In this document: piece by piece, positions 18,775-27,901 of the stretch | Layout: each line of letters starts with the position of its first letter | How positions within the stretch are numbered: the first letter of the stretch is position 1 | DNA from: [Clostridium] saccharolyticum WM1 | Lineage (GTDB): Bacteria > Bacillota > Clostridia > Lachnospirales > Lachnospiraceae | DNA: 64,000 nucleotides | NCBI RefSeq assembly: GCF_000144625.1 | Contig: NC_014376.1 | Coordinates: forward strand, 3,224,001 to 3,288,000 | Direction of reading: 5' to 3' | Made by a program: the position numbers and the translations under genes | The notes under the pieces: generated by a model | Seen by the model: the letters and a program-made list of their open reading frames with translations, nothing else | Told to the model about the DNA's origin: nothing | Database searches by the model: none

Positions 18775-19743
18775 ATGAAAAAACAAAAAGCTCCTGTTAA
18801 AATTATTGGGGAACGGGATATTGCATTAAACCTAAGTAACCCTGCTCATCACAGTCATATTATTTCGATTGGGAAAGCGCTCTCTTCTCCGGTCCGGCTC
18901 AATATATTAAATTTGTTAAAAACAACCCCTTTGTCAATACAGGAAATTGCTGCTATCTTATCAATTCCTGTATCATCAACCGCCGCCCATATCAAATGTC
19001 TGGAAGATGCCCGGCTGGTGGTGACGGAAACCCAGCCCGGAAACCATGGCTCCATGCGGGTATGCATCTGCAGCATACAGACATTCTCTCTGGAAACCTT
19101 TGATTCTGATTTGGATGTTGTGGATAATACCATTGTCGTTGACATGCCCATCGGCAACTATTTTCAGTGTCAGGTGGAACCCACATGCGGACTGGCAGAT
19201 GAAAACGGGGCCATTGACACATACGACAGTCCTACTTCTTTTTATTCTCCTTACCGCATGAAAGCTCAGCTTTTATGGTTTCAGCAGGGTTTTATTGAAT
19301 ATCGTTTTCAAAATCTGATCAATCCTTTGCTGAATCTTCATGAGATTTCCTTTTCTATGGAATTATGTTCAGAGGCCCCCGGTTATCTGGAAGATTGGCC
19401 CTCCGATATTACAATTTCAGTAAACGGACATGAAATTACTACATTTTGCTCTCCCGGGGATTTCGGAGCCAGACGGGGACGTCTGACACCTGCCGCATGG
19501 TCCAATGGGAGAACTCAGTATGGCCTGTTAAAAACGTTTTCTGTCAGAGAAGACGGCGGATACCTGGACAGAAGGCTGGTAAATCCGGATCTGCACATCA
19601 AAGATCTGGAACTGGAGAAATACCCATATATTTCTCTGATCATAGCCATAAAAAAAGATGCCAGATATATTGGTGGCATTAATTTATTTGGTGAGAAATA
19701 CGGTGATTATCCCCAGGGAATTATCATGAACTTAATATATTAA
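18775..19743 (+). CDS. ArsR-type winged-helix regulator with a large C-terminal domain
   Basis: 322 residues. Residues 25-90 form a winged helix (IGKALSSPVRLNILNLLKTT, then IQEIAAILSIPVSSTAAHIK). The rest, about 220 residues, is not a usual ArsR domain; it is beta-rich and ends GGINLFGEKYGDYPQGIIMN, a tail seen in a clostridial group of sugar-locus regulators. No metal-binding Cys cluster is seen, so I expect a carbohydrate rather than a metal signal. It is divergent from the ABC/GH2 operon and co-directional with the TIM-barrel gene 22 bp downstream, so it probably controls this locus. Confidence 0.82.
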   Translation: MKKQKAPVKIIGERDIALNLSNPAHHSHIISIGKALSSPVRLNILNLLKTTPLSIQEIAAILSIPVSSTAAHIKCLEDARLVVTETQPGNHGSMRVCICSIQTFSLETFDSDLDVVDNTIVVDMPIGNYFQCQVEPTCGLADENGAIDTYDSPTSFYSPYRMKAQLLWFQQGFIEYRFQNLINPLLNLHEISFSMELCSEAPGYLEDWPSDITISVNGHEITTFCSPGDFGARRGRLTPAAWSNGRTQYGLLKTFSVREDGGYLDRRLVNPDLHIKDLELEKYPYISLIIAIKKDARYIGGINLFGEKYGDYPQGIIMNLIY

Positions 19744-19765
19744 TTTAAAATACAGGAGGAAAATC

Positions 19766-20584
19766 ATGAGAGACATCAATATCTCAACGATCATCGGAAG
19801 TGAAGTGTCCGTGGAGGAACAATTTAAACTGATGAAAGAAGCCGGTTTTAATGGTGTTTTTACCACATTCACCGGCAGGGAGCCCATTGAATACTGGGCA
19901 GAGGAAGCTTTAAAAAACCAGCTGAATTTTGAGACCATACATGCTCCGTTCCAATATGCAAACCGGCTCTGGGAAGCCGGTTCTGCAGGGAAAGAGTATC
20001 TGAATTATTTGAAAACCATCATAAATGCCTGCAGAAAAATCCAGGTAGACAAGTGTGTCATGCATGTAACCGTAGGCAACACTGCTCCCAATGTTTCCGA
20101 GGATGGGCTGAATCTGTTTGCTGAATTGTGTGAATACGCAAAATCAAAAAATGTTCATATCTGTTTTGAAAACCTTGAGCCACTCCCGCACATTGATGCC
20201 GTAATGGAATGCATTACAGATCCTTTTCATGGTTTTTGCTGGGACTGCGGCCATAGCGCATGTTATACCCCTCACATTGACATGATAAAAAAATTCGGTT
20301 CCCGTCTGAAATGTGTTCACATCCATGACAATCTTGGAGTGACGCAGCCCGGGAACATCGATTACCGGGATGACCGCCACCTTCTTCCTTTTGACGGAAT
20401 TCTCGACTGGGACTGGTATGCCGGAAAATTAAATGAGCTGCATTATGAAGGGCCTCTCACTTTAGAGCTATCCATCTTGGGAAAGCCGGAATACAAGAAG
20501 ATTCCCCTCACCGCTTATTTGAGCCAGGCATATGAAAGAGGCTGCCGTATAAGAGAGAAGCTTGAACCGGACCTTCGTTTATAA
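19766..20584 (+). CDS. Sugar phosphate isomerase/epimerase-like TIM-barrel protein
   Basis: 272 residues of the xylose isomerase-like (AP endonuclease 2) superfamily. Metal-site residues are visible as FETIHAPF, CFENLEPL, CWDCGHSAC, VHIHDN and LELS, in the usual order of Glu, His and Asp ligands. AGGAGG precedes the ATG. These enzymes isomerise or epimerise ketoses or keto-sugar acids; the exact reaction is unknown. Its position after the ArsR-type regulator and opposite the GH2 operon suggests a role in the same sugar pathway. Confidence 0.85.
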   Translation: MRDINISTIIGSEVSVEEQFKLMKEAGFNGVFTTFTGREPIEYWAEEALKNQLNFETIHAPFQYANRLWEAGSAGKEYLNYLKTIINACRKIQVDKCVMHVTVGNTAPNVSEDGLNLFAELCEYAKSKNVHICFENLEPLPHIDAVMECITDPFHGFCWDCGHSACYTPHIDMIKKFGSRLKCVHIHDNLGVTQPGNIDYRDDRHLLPFDGILDWDWYAGKLNELHYEGPLTLELSILGKPEYKKIPLTAYLSQAYERGCRIREKLEPDLRL

Positions 20585-20605
20585 GCCTTTCATATCCTTC
20601 CGACC

Positions 20606-20644
20606 AAGCAAAAAAGGAGTACGAAGTACCCCTTTTTTGCTTTT
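20606..20644. terminator. Bidirectional rho-independent terminator
   Basis: AAGCAAAAAAGG and CCTTTTTTGCTT pair, extended by GTAC/GTAC around a GAA loop, with T-rich flanks on both sides. It sits between the convergent TIM-barrel gene (ends 20584) and CoA-transferase gene (ends 20661) and can serve both. Confidence 0.88.
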
Positions 20645-20660
20645 ATTTATTAAAACGAAT

Positions 20661-21905
20661 CTAATGTTTCCTTTCATCCTTCCATACGTAAAGGATTCCC
20701 TTCTCCTGAAATCCCCGGATATCCTCCTTGCTGTAGCCCAGACCTTCCAGGATCTCCGGTCCCTGCTCCCCAATCAGGGGGCCGCCCTTGTACTCCGGAA
20801 CGCCCATCTCCTGGAACTTAACCGGCGGTCTCACCAATGTGCGCACATTTCCATTGTCATACTGCATTTTATAGAAGCAGTCATTGGCCCACGCCTGCTC
20901 ATCCTCCAGAATCTCTTCCCAGGACTGGGCCACACTGAATGCAATGTCGTGTTCCTTTAAAACAGGGATCCATTCCTTTGCTGTTTTCTTTTCCATTGCT
21001 TCCATACAGATGTCGTAAACCTCTGTGCCCAGGCCTTTGGCCTGAAGGTTCTGGATGGGGAAGTAATTCTCATTCTCCAGCAGATCCTCTCTTCCCAGGG
21101 CTTTCATGAACTGCTTATAGTAGGTGTTGTAATCCGGCATACAGGTTTGGATGAATCTGTCATCCTTTGTTCTCCAGGCCGCGTTAAAGGGGTTTGCACT
21201 CTCCCTGATGTTAATGGGATATTCTCTTGCGGGGCCGTCATAATTGGCTGCCTGGATCATCATACCCATGTTATAGACAGCCGTTTCAAACAGGCTGGTC
21301 TCCACCTTTTCTCCCTGTCCGGTTTCTTTTGCATGGTATAATGCCGCAAGGATTCCTGCCGCAAGGTTCATTGCCACGTTATGATCTCCCACTCCCGGAA
21401 CCACATTCATGGGAACAGTTCCTTTCTGGCGGAGGGAGTGGAGATAGCCGCCTCTGGCAAAAAACGCCGTAAAGTCAAATCCGGGGAGGTCTTTGTCCGG
21501 GCCGTATTCTCCATATCCGGTCACCATGGCATAAACCAGCTTAGGATATTTTACCTTTAACGTTTCATAGTCCAGTCCAGCCCGTTCCAGAGCCTGGACC
21601 CTCCAGTTGGTAATCAGCACATCCGCATCCTCAAGAAGCTTGAAAAATGCTTCCTTGCCTTCCGGGGCTTTCATATTTAGAGAAATGCACCGCTTATTTC
21701 CATTTTCCAAGTCCCAGGTTGTATTTTCATACATATCCAAAGGCCTTCCTTCCGATGGTGCCGTATGCCTCAGCGGATCTCCCTTGGCAGATTCAATTTT
21801 AATTACATCTGCTCCGCAGTCCGCAAGAAAACGACCTGCGCCTGCAGCCGCGATAAAGGTTGCCAGCTCCACTACCTTAATTCCGTCTAACAGCTTCTTT
21901 CCCAT
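20661..21905 (-). CDS. Family III (CaiB/BaiF) CoA-transferase, HadA/FldA-like
   Basis: 414 residues. The N-terminus (LLDGIKVVELATFIAAAGAG, then ADVIKIESAKGDPLR) and the segment PGFDFTAFFARGGYLHSL, whose Asp is the expected catalytic residue, match 2-hydroxyisocaproate CoA-transferase HadA and aryl CoA-transferase FldA. These move CoA from an acyl-CoA product to the incoming 2-hydroxy acid, saving ATP in steady state. Last gene of the hydroxyacid operon, 13 bp after the EtfA gene. The acyl specificity cannot be read from the sequence. Confidence 0.9.
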   Translation of the reverse strand: MGKKLLDGIKVVELATFIAAAGAGRFLADCGADVIKIESAKGDPLRHTAPSEGRPLDMYENTTWDLENGNKRCISLNMKAPEGKEAFFKLLEDADVLITNWRVQALERAGLDYETLKVKYPKLVYAMVTGYGEYGPDKDLPGFDFTAFFARGGYLHSLRQKGTVPMNVVPGVGDHNVAMNLAAGILAALYHAKETGQGEKVETSLFETAVYNMGMMIQAANYDGPAREYPINIRESANPFNAAWRTKDDRFIQTCMPDYNTYYKQFMKALGREDLLENENYFPIQNLQAKGLGTEVYDICMEAMEKKTAKEWIPVLKEHDIAFSVAQSWEEILEDEQAWANDCFYKMQYDNGNVRTLVRPPVKFQEMGVPEYKGGPLIGEQGPEILEGLGYSKEDIRGFQEKGILYVWKDERKH

Positions 21906-21918
21906 TTCAAATCCCTCC

Positions 21919-23100
21919 TTATTTGTCCAGCGCTTCTATGAGTGCAGGAATCACCTGATAAACATCCCCTACGATGCCGTAATCTGCCACTTCAAAAATC
22001 GGAGCACCAGGATTTTTATTGATGGCTATGATCTGCTCTGAATTCTGCATGCCTGCCACATGCTGAATGGCTCCGGAAATACCGCAGGCAAAATACAGCT
22101 TAGGGCGTACTGTGGTTCCGGTCTGCCCCACCTGATAGGAATGGTCGATCCAGCCTGCGTCTACGGCTGCACGGCTTGCTGCAACCACACCGCCCAGCTT
22201 ATCCGCCAGTTTCTTTAACAATTCAAAGCCTTCCGCCCCGCCAAGGCCCATGCCTCCGGATACAATGATCTCAGCATCCGTCAGGGATACTGCCTCGCCT
22301 GCCTGCTTTACCACCTCAAGAATCCTGGTCCTGATGTCTTCTTTTCCGAAACTCACAGATAGGGGAATGACCTGGCCTTTCCGTCCTTCCTGCCTTTTGG
22401 CTGTTTCCATGACTCCCGGACGTACCGTGGACATCTGCGGCCTGTGGTTTGGACAAACAATGGTTGCCATTAAATTTCCGCCAAAAGCCGGGCGGGTCTG
22501 CTTGATCTTCTTATCCACTTCGTCGATTTCCAGCTTCGTGCAGTCAGCGGTCAGCCCGGTATTGCAGCGGACGGCCAGACAGGGACCTAAGTCACGGCCG
22601 ATGTGGGTGGCTCCCAAAAGGACAATTTCAGGCTTATGGGATTTGATCGCATCATGGATCACAGCCGTATAAGCATCGGTACGATAGGACTTTAGTTCCT
22701 TATGATCTGCCAGGTAGACTTTATCCGCTCCGTACTCAAACAGTTCATTCACTAATCCTTCCACCTGGTTTCCGCATAAAACCGTACAAAGGCTGCATCC
22801 GATCTCATCAGCCAGCTTCCGGCCTTCTCCCAGAAGTTCTTTTACCACGGGCATAAGTGCCCCTTCTCTTTGTTCCGCAAAAACCCATACATCCCGGTAC
22901 TCTGATAAATCAACTGTTTCCTTTTCTTCTTCTGTCTTTTCTATTGCATCGAACGGACATTTTTCCACACAAACACCGCAGCCGGTACAGGCAGTACCGA
23001 TGACGGCCAGTTTATTTTCCATTGTAATCGCATCAAACGGACAGTTCTTAACACAGATGGAACAGCCCCTGCATTTTTCTTTTATTACATTTACAGCCAT
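21919..23100 (-). CDS. etfA: Electron transfer flavoprotein alpha subunit with N-terminal 2[4Fe-4S] ferredoxin domain
   Basis: 393 residues. Residues 1-60 carry two four-cysteine clusters ([16 protein letters not shown] and [16 protein letters not shown]). The rest is EtfA, with the FAD motif region [16 protein letters not shown] and [20 protein letters not shown]. EtfA with such a ferredoxin domain occurs in caffeyl-CoA reductase (CarE) and in bifurcating lactate dehydrogenase. With EtfB and the acyl-CoA dehydrogenase it should reduce an enoyl-CoA with NADH, perhaps while also reducing ferredoxin. 26 bp after etfB. Confidence 0.93.
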   Translation of the reverse strand: MAVNVIKEKCRGCSICVKNCPFDAITMENKLAVIGTACTGCGVCVEKCPFDAIEKTEEEKETVDLSEYRDVWVFAEQREGALMPVVKELLGEGRKLADEIGCSLCTVLCGNQVEGLVNELFEYGADKVYLADHKELKSYRTDAYTAVIHDAIKSHKPEIVLLGATHIGRDLGPCLAVRCNTGLTADCTKLEIDEVDKKIKQTRPAFGGNLMATIVCPNHRPQMSTVRPGVMETAKRQEGRKGQVIPLSVSFGKEDIRTRILEVVKQAGEAVSLTDAEIIVSGGMGLGGAEGFELLKKLADKLGGVVAASRAAVDAGWIDHSYQVGQTGTTVRPKLYFACGISGAIQHVAGMQNSEQIIAINKNPGAPIFEVADYGIVGDVYQVIPALIEALDK

Positions 23101-23126
23101 GTGAACCTTCCTCCTTTTCCTGGGTA

Positions 23127-23912
23127 TTAAAGATAATGCTTCTCTTTCAGTCTTTCTGTCAGCAGATCTGCCATTTGGGTCACTGTTCCGGCAAGCATCT
23201 CTCCCTTTCCCTTGGGAGCAGGGGTAAAGGAACGGAAAACCTGGGTCGGGGAAGCATTTAAACCGCAGTCTTTTGGATCCAGTCCCACATCCTCATGATT
23301 CCATATGGTAACCTTTTTTGCATATGCGTCCATGATACCGCCGATGCTCATGTAACGCGGCTCATTCAATTCCTTTACCGCCGTAAGAAGGCATGGTGTC
23401 TGGACCTCCAGTATTTCATATCCGTTTTCCATCTGCCTTTGTACAATTACCTTTCCTTCGCACAGCTTCACATCCTGAACGTAGGTCACCACCGGGATCC
23501 CAAGCCTCCAGGCCACCTGGGGACCCACCTGGGCCGTATCTCCGTCTATGGCCTGGCGTCCTGCAAAAATAATGTCATAATCTCCGATTTTATCAATGCC
23601 TGCAGCAATGGTGGTAGAGGTAGCGCAGGTATCGGCCCCGCCAAAAGCGCGGTCACTGAGCAGATAAGCCTCATCTGCTCCCATTGCCAGGCATTCCCGC
23701 AGCATATCGTCGGCCTGAGGCGGTCCCATGGTAATAACAGAGACCGTTGTTCCAGGCTTTTCGTCTTTTATTTTCAATGCCTCTTCCAGGGCATTTGCAT
23801 CATCAGGGTTTAAAATGCTGGGAACTCCGTCACGGATCAATGTACCCTTTACCGGATCGATCTTTACTTCATTGGTATCCGGCACCTGTTTCACACAAAC
23901 CAAAATCTTCAT
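23127..23912 (-). CDS. etfB: Electron transfer flavoprotein beta subunit
   Basis: 261 residues, the normal EtfB length. It opens [20 protein letters not shown], followed by the EtfB fingerprint [17 protein letters not shown] and the nucleotide-binding stretch [14 protein letters not shown]. It forms the Etf dimer with the downstream EtfA and accepts electrons from NADH in bifurcating relatives. Located 27 bp after the acyl-CoA dehydrogenase gene, the same order as carC-carD-carE and acdA-etfB-etfA. Confidence 0.94.
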   Translation of the reverse strand: MKILVCVKQVPDTNEVKIDPVKGTLIRDGVPSILNPDDANALEEALKIKDEKPGTTVSVITMGPPQADDMLRECLAMGADEAYLLSDRAFGGADTCATSTTIAAGIDKIGDYDIIFAGRQAIDGDTAQVGPQVAWRLGIPVVTYVQDVKLCEGKVIVQRQMENGYEILEVQTPCLLTAVKELNEPRYMSIGGIMDAYAKKVTIWNHEDVGLDPKDCGLNASPTQVFRSFTPAPKGKGEMLAGTVTQMADLLTERLKEKHYL

Positions 23913-23939
23913 TGTCTTATTACTCCTTCCGTGTAGTCA

Positions 23940-25082
23940 TTATTTCTTAAGCAGTTTTCCTGAAATCACAAGCTGCTGGATTTGTGAGGTACCCTCGTAA
24001 ATGGTGAACACACGGCAATCCCTGTACATGCGCTCGATCTTATAATCCTTGATAAATCCGTAACCGCCGTGGATCTGAAGGGCTTTAGAAGCGATTTCGT
24101 TGCATACCTCAGAAGCATAGTACTTTGCCATGGAGGCTTCCATACTGGCAGGCTGATGGGTGTCCATTAAGTAAGCGGTTTTATACACCAACTGTTTAGC
24201 CGCTTCCAGCTTTGTCGCCATATCTGCAATCATAAATGCAATTGCCTGAAAATCCCCGATCCTTTTTCCAAACTGTTTCCTTTCCTTTGCATATTTGATT
24301 GCCTCATCCAACGCCCCCTGGGCAACACCGATGGACTGGGCGGCTACTCCCATCCGGCCGGTATCCAGGGTCTTCATGGCATTGATAAAGCCCATGCCCT
24401 CCTCACCCAGAAGGTTCTCTGCCGGAATCCTTGCGTTATCCATAATGATATCACTGGTAGCGCATCCGATGACACCCATTTTATGCTCCGGCTTTCCACA
24501 GGAAATTCCGGGAGTGTTTTTCATATCCACAATAAAAGCACTGATTCCTTTGGTTCCTTTTGTCATATCCGTTTTGGCATAGATTACCGCATAATCTGCC
24601 AGCGGTGCCATGGTAATAAAGGTCTTTCTTCCATTTAATATGTAAGAATCCCCATCCTTTACAGCAGTGGACTGCATACCGCCTGCATCGGAACCCGCTC
24701 CCGGTTCCGTCAGGGCAAAGCAAAGCTTTTTATTCCCGCTGATCAATGAGGGGAGATAGTTTCGTTTCTGTTCCTCTGTACCGGATAATAACAGAGGTCC
24801 CCCGGAAAGGGAATTGGGAGAGGACACATAAATGCTTGCAACTCCGCTGACTCTTGCTATTTCCTCCATTACCAGCACGTAACAGCGGGCATCACCACCG
24901 GAGCCTCCGTATTCCTTTGGTGTCTTAATGCCGAAAAATCCGGCCTTTCCCATTTTATAAAGAATTTCCTCCGGAAAGGTCCCGCTTTCTTCCACCTCAT
25001 CCAGGATCTCATTGGTCAGTTCTTTCTCCGCAAACTCTCTTGCCAGTTTCCTGACAAGCTCATGCTGTTTCGTAAAATACAT
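23940..25082 (-). CDS. Acyl-CoA dehydrogenase (enoyl-CoA reductase partner of Etf)
   Basis: 380 residues, the standard length of short-chain acyl-CoA dehydrogenases. Motifs: CFALTEPGAGSDAGGMQSTA (FAD contact), ERKQFGKRIGDFQAI and the C-terminal IYEGTSQIQQL with the catalytic base at Glu363. In anaerobes with Etf it works in the reducing direction, turning 2-enoyl-CoA into saturated acyl-CoA. Here the enoyl-CoA would come from the dehydratase encoded upstream. Closest functional models are AcdA of the fld cluster and CarC. Confidence 0.93.
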   Translation of the reverse strand: MYFTKQHELVRKLAREFAEKELTNEILDEVEESGTFPEEILYKMGKAGFFGIKTPKEYGGSGGDARCYVLVMEEIARVSGVASIYVSSPNSLSGGPLLLSGTEEQKRNYLPSLISGNKKLCFALTEPGAGSDAGGMQSTAVKDGDSYILNGRKTFITMAPLADYAVIYAKTDMTKGTKGISAFIVDMKNTPGISCGKPEHKMGVIGCATSDIIMDNARIPAENLLGEEGMGFINAMKTLDTGRMGVAAQSIGVAQGALDEAIKYAKERKQFGKRIGDFQAIAFMIADMATKLEAAKQLVYKTAYLMDTHQPASMEASMAKYYASEVCNEIASKALQIHGGYGFIKDYKIERMYRDCRVFTIYEGTSQIQQLVISGKLLKK

Positions 25083-25094
25083 GTTGTTTCCTCC

Positions 25095-26678
25095 TTAACC
25101 TCTTTTCGCTAACCGTTTCTCGACTTCCTGCCGTAACTCATGGATTATGACCTTGCCATTGTTACTAAAAGGAAATGAGTCAAATCGACAAACATATTTG
25201 GGAACCTTGTAATCCGCCAGATTCTGCCGGACCTGTTCCCTGACCCTTTCTTCCGAAAACTCTGCCCCGGGCTCCATGATGATACAGGCAGCAATTTCCT
25301 CCTGAAGTACCTGGGCAGCCACTCCTACCACCTTCACATCCTTGATTTCCGGAAGATCCAGGATGCAGTTTTCAATTTCCACTGGTGCTATGTTTTCACC
25401 GCCCCGGATGATCAGTTCTTTTTTCCGCCCGGTCATGTAAAGACAGCCATCTTCATCCAGATAACCGCAGTCTCCGGTATGAAGCCAGCCCTCCTCATCC
25501 AGCACCCGTTCCGTTTCTTTTTCTCTGTTGTAATAGCCCTTCATGATGTGATAACCACGTGACTGGATTTCTCCCACCCTGCCGGTCTCTGCTTCGCACT
25601 TTCTTTCATCATCCCAGATCCTTAATTCCGTGTAAGGTATCTTTTTTCCTGCCGTTAATGCCTTTCGGCAAATCGGGTCCCTATAGCCGGTCATGGTAAT
25701 GGCAGGGGAAGACTCGGTCTGCCCGTAGGAAGGCTGCAGATGTTCCATCTTCAGTTCCTTGCAGATATTGATATATTCTGACGGATGGATTGCAGATCCT
25801 GCGATAATTCCGCTGTTTAAGGAGCTTAAATCGTATTCGCTTCTTCTGCTGTTCTTCACCATGGCCAGGAACATGCTGGGAACACCGTTTAAAATGGTGC
25901 AGGAATTTTTTTGTATGTTTTCCATTACTCCAATAGACTTGTAATACTGATTTACATACATTGCTGCTCCGGCATGGACAGCGGACAAAATGCCCGCTGT
26001 GATGCCAAAGCAGTGAAACAAGGGGACGGATAAGCACATGCGGTCACTTTCGTTCCAGTGCAGGGACCGTACCATTTCTGCAGAATTGTTGACCAGGTTC
26101 TCGTGGCTTAACATCACTCCTTTGGGAACGCCGGAGGTACCGGAGGTAAAAAGTATATTGGCGGTATTCTGAAAGGACAGGTTTTGTTCTGCTTCTTTTA
26201 AAAGCCGATTGTCTTCCTCTCTCTTGCCACGCAACTCACATACAGGCAGATGTTCCAGGGAAACGATTCCCTTTAAAAAGCTGCCGGGCCGATCCAGGCC
26301 TGCTTTTGATATGACCGGGGCATAATCTGCATTGCCGCAGCCCTTTCCATAGAATAAATAATCCGCATCTCCTTCTTTTAAAGTCCGGATCAGCTCCTGC
26401 TCCTTATAACACGTATTGATGGGAAGAACAACCGCTCCGGCTTTCATAAAAGCAAAATATGCCATGATCCATTCCGGGCTGTTAATCCCCCACAGTGCCA
26501 CATGTTTCCCCCCTGAAATTCCTTTTCTAATAAAGTCAACTGCCCAAAAATCCGAAATTTCATCCGCCTCTTTCCAGGAATACCTTCTGTCCTCATAACA
26601 GATTCCTGCCGCTTTTGGCGTAAGAGCAGCTCTCTTATGAAGCAGCTCTCCGATTGTTTCTGATAAAAGGCCTGTCAT
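25095..26678 (-). CDS. AMP-dependent acyl-CoA ligase, FldL/CarB-like
   Basis: About 527 residues. The ATG at 26678 is preferred over one at 26684 because AGGAG then lies 7 bases upstream. The AMP-binding signature is LFTSGTSGVPKGVMLSH, followed by YGQTESSP and the hinge region GWLHTGDCGYLDEDGCLYMT; the catalytic lysine is in NNGKVIIHELR near the C-terminus. It would make the first acyl-CoA with ATP to prime the CoA-transferase cycle, as proposed for FldL and CarB. Confidence 0.9.
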   Translation of the reverse strand: MTGLLSETIGELLHKRAALTPKAAGICYEDRRYSWKEADEISDFWAVDFIRKGISGGKHVALWGINSPEWIMAYFAFMKAGAVVLPINTCYKEQELIRTLKEGDADYLFYGKGCGNADYAPVISKAGLDRPGSFLKGIVSLEHLPVCELRGKREEDNRLLKEAEQNLSFQNTANILFTSGTSGVPKGVMLSHENLVNNSAEMVRSLHWNESDRMCLSVPLFHCFGITAGILSAVHAGAAMYVNQYYKSIGVMENIQKNSCTILNGVPSMFLAMVKNSRRSEYDLSSLNSGIIAGSAIHPSEYINICKELKMEHLQPSYGQTESSPAITMTGYRDPICRKALTAGKKIPYTELRIWDDERKCEAETGRVGEIQSRGYHIMKGYYNREKETERVLDEEGWLHTGDCGYLDEDGCLYMTGRKKELIIRGGENIAPVEIENCILDLPEIKDVKVVGVAAQVLQEEIAACIIMEPGAEFSEERVREQVRQNLADYKVPKYVCRFDSFPFSNNGKVIIHELRQEVEKRLAKRG

Positions 26679-26718
26679 ATTCATTCTCCTGCTAACCTCT
26701 GTCCCATGGTTTTTTCAG

Positions 26719-27852
26719 TTATTTCTCTATTTTTCCCATGGCTTCTCCGATCATCCGGATCAGGAACGGAACCAGTACCACGACTATGGTCACATATCCC
26801 AAATATCCATATCCTACCTTTACCAGCGGAAGAAGGCCGAACTGGGCAATCGAAAAGGCAAGAATGGTACACAGCAATGCGCAGATCAGGGTCTTTGCCG
26901 TAGGCTTTCCGTCATTTCTTCTTTCCTCAGGCTTTTCAAGCGCAACCACAACTCTCTGGACCGCTCCGGCGATCATGTTTACCGCCGTTGATACGGCTCC
27001 TAAAATAATGAGTATGGAAATCATGGGATTCATGAAGCCGGCTCCCACGCCTCCTTTGATCAGAGTAATAACAGGAAGTGGATCCTTGGATAATTCCGGA
27101 TTCGTAGCAATCGCCATAATTCCCAAGGTGGAAAGCATGATCAATCCGGAGTTTACGAAAAATCCATAAATCATGCTTTTTCCAGCTTCTTTTTCTGTTT
27201 GAAAGGACTGTGCATGCTGGTATAACAATCCAATGGACGCAAGCTGGAAGGAACCGTAAATAAAGCAGCTCCACAAAGCGGGACCGGCTGGTGCAGGATC
27301 CGCTCCTAAGGTCCTGATATTGCTAACGATATCGCCCCAGCTTACAATAATGTTTGGTATGTACACAATCAAAAGACCGGCTATAATAATAACAGACAGT
27401 GTGGAAGCAGCTTTTCTCACGAAATCAGTTCCGAAAATGGTCACCACAAAGATAAACAAGCCTATGATCAGGGTGCAGGCCATATAGGGGATTCCGGTCA
27501 GGGACTTCATGGTGGAGCCTCCGGTAGCAAATGCAACAGAGGGCGCCAGGCACAGCAATAATATGTATACAATCTCATAAAGGTTGGAAAATATAGGAGC
27601 AAATTTTCCATAGAACTTGTTGTTGAAGGTTCTGTAATCATAGGCATCGTGTATCTTGGCAAACCGAAGTCCGTACCACTGGAACACGGCTCCGATGGCC
27701 TGAGCCAGAATGGGGGTAATAAGCGCCCAGATACCAAATGCAACGAAATACTGGACAAGCTGTGCACCGGAAGCAAACCCTCCGCCAAACTGTGTTGTAA
27801 ACCATACGAATGCAACGCCCACCGCTACCGGCATTTTATTTTTATCGATCAT
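26719..27852 (-). CDS. YkvI-type multi-pass membrane protein, putative transporter
   Basis: 377 residues with about ten membrane segments. The N-terminal half (MPVAVGVAFVWFTTQFGGGF, with a glycine-rich unwound helix GGGFASGAQ) resembles the APC/LeuT-like YkvI family, whose substrates are mostly unknown. It lies between larA and the acyl-CoA ligase in the hydroxyacid operon, so it may import the substrate or export the reduced acid product. A role is inferred from context only. Confidence 0.78.
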   Translation of the reverse strand: MIDKNKMPVAVGVAFVWFTTQFGGGFASGAQLVQYFVAFGIWALITPILAQAIGAVFQWYGLRFAKIHDAYDYRTFNNKFYGKFAPIFSNLYEIVYILLLCLAPSVAFATGGSTMKSLTGIPYMACTLIIGLFIFVVTIFGTDFVRKAASTLSVIIIAGLLIVYIPNIIVSWGDIVSNIRTLGADPAPAGPALWSCFIYGSFQLASIGLLYQHAQSFQTEKEAGKSMIYGFFVNSGLIMLSTLGIMAIATNPELSKDPLPVITLIKGGVGAGFMNPMISILIILGAVSTAVNMIAGAVQRVVVALEKPEERRNDGKPTAKTLICALLCTILAFSIAQFGLLPLVKVGYGYLGYVTIVVVLVPFLIRMIGEAMGKIEK

Positions 27853-27901
27853 GTCTTTCTCCTCCTGTTAAAGCATATCTTTTCTATCGTCGGTTTCTCT
27901 G

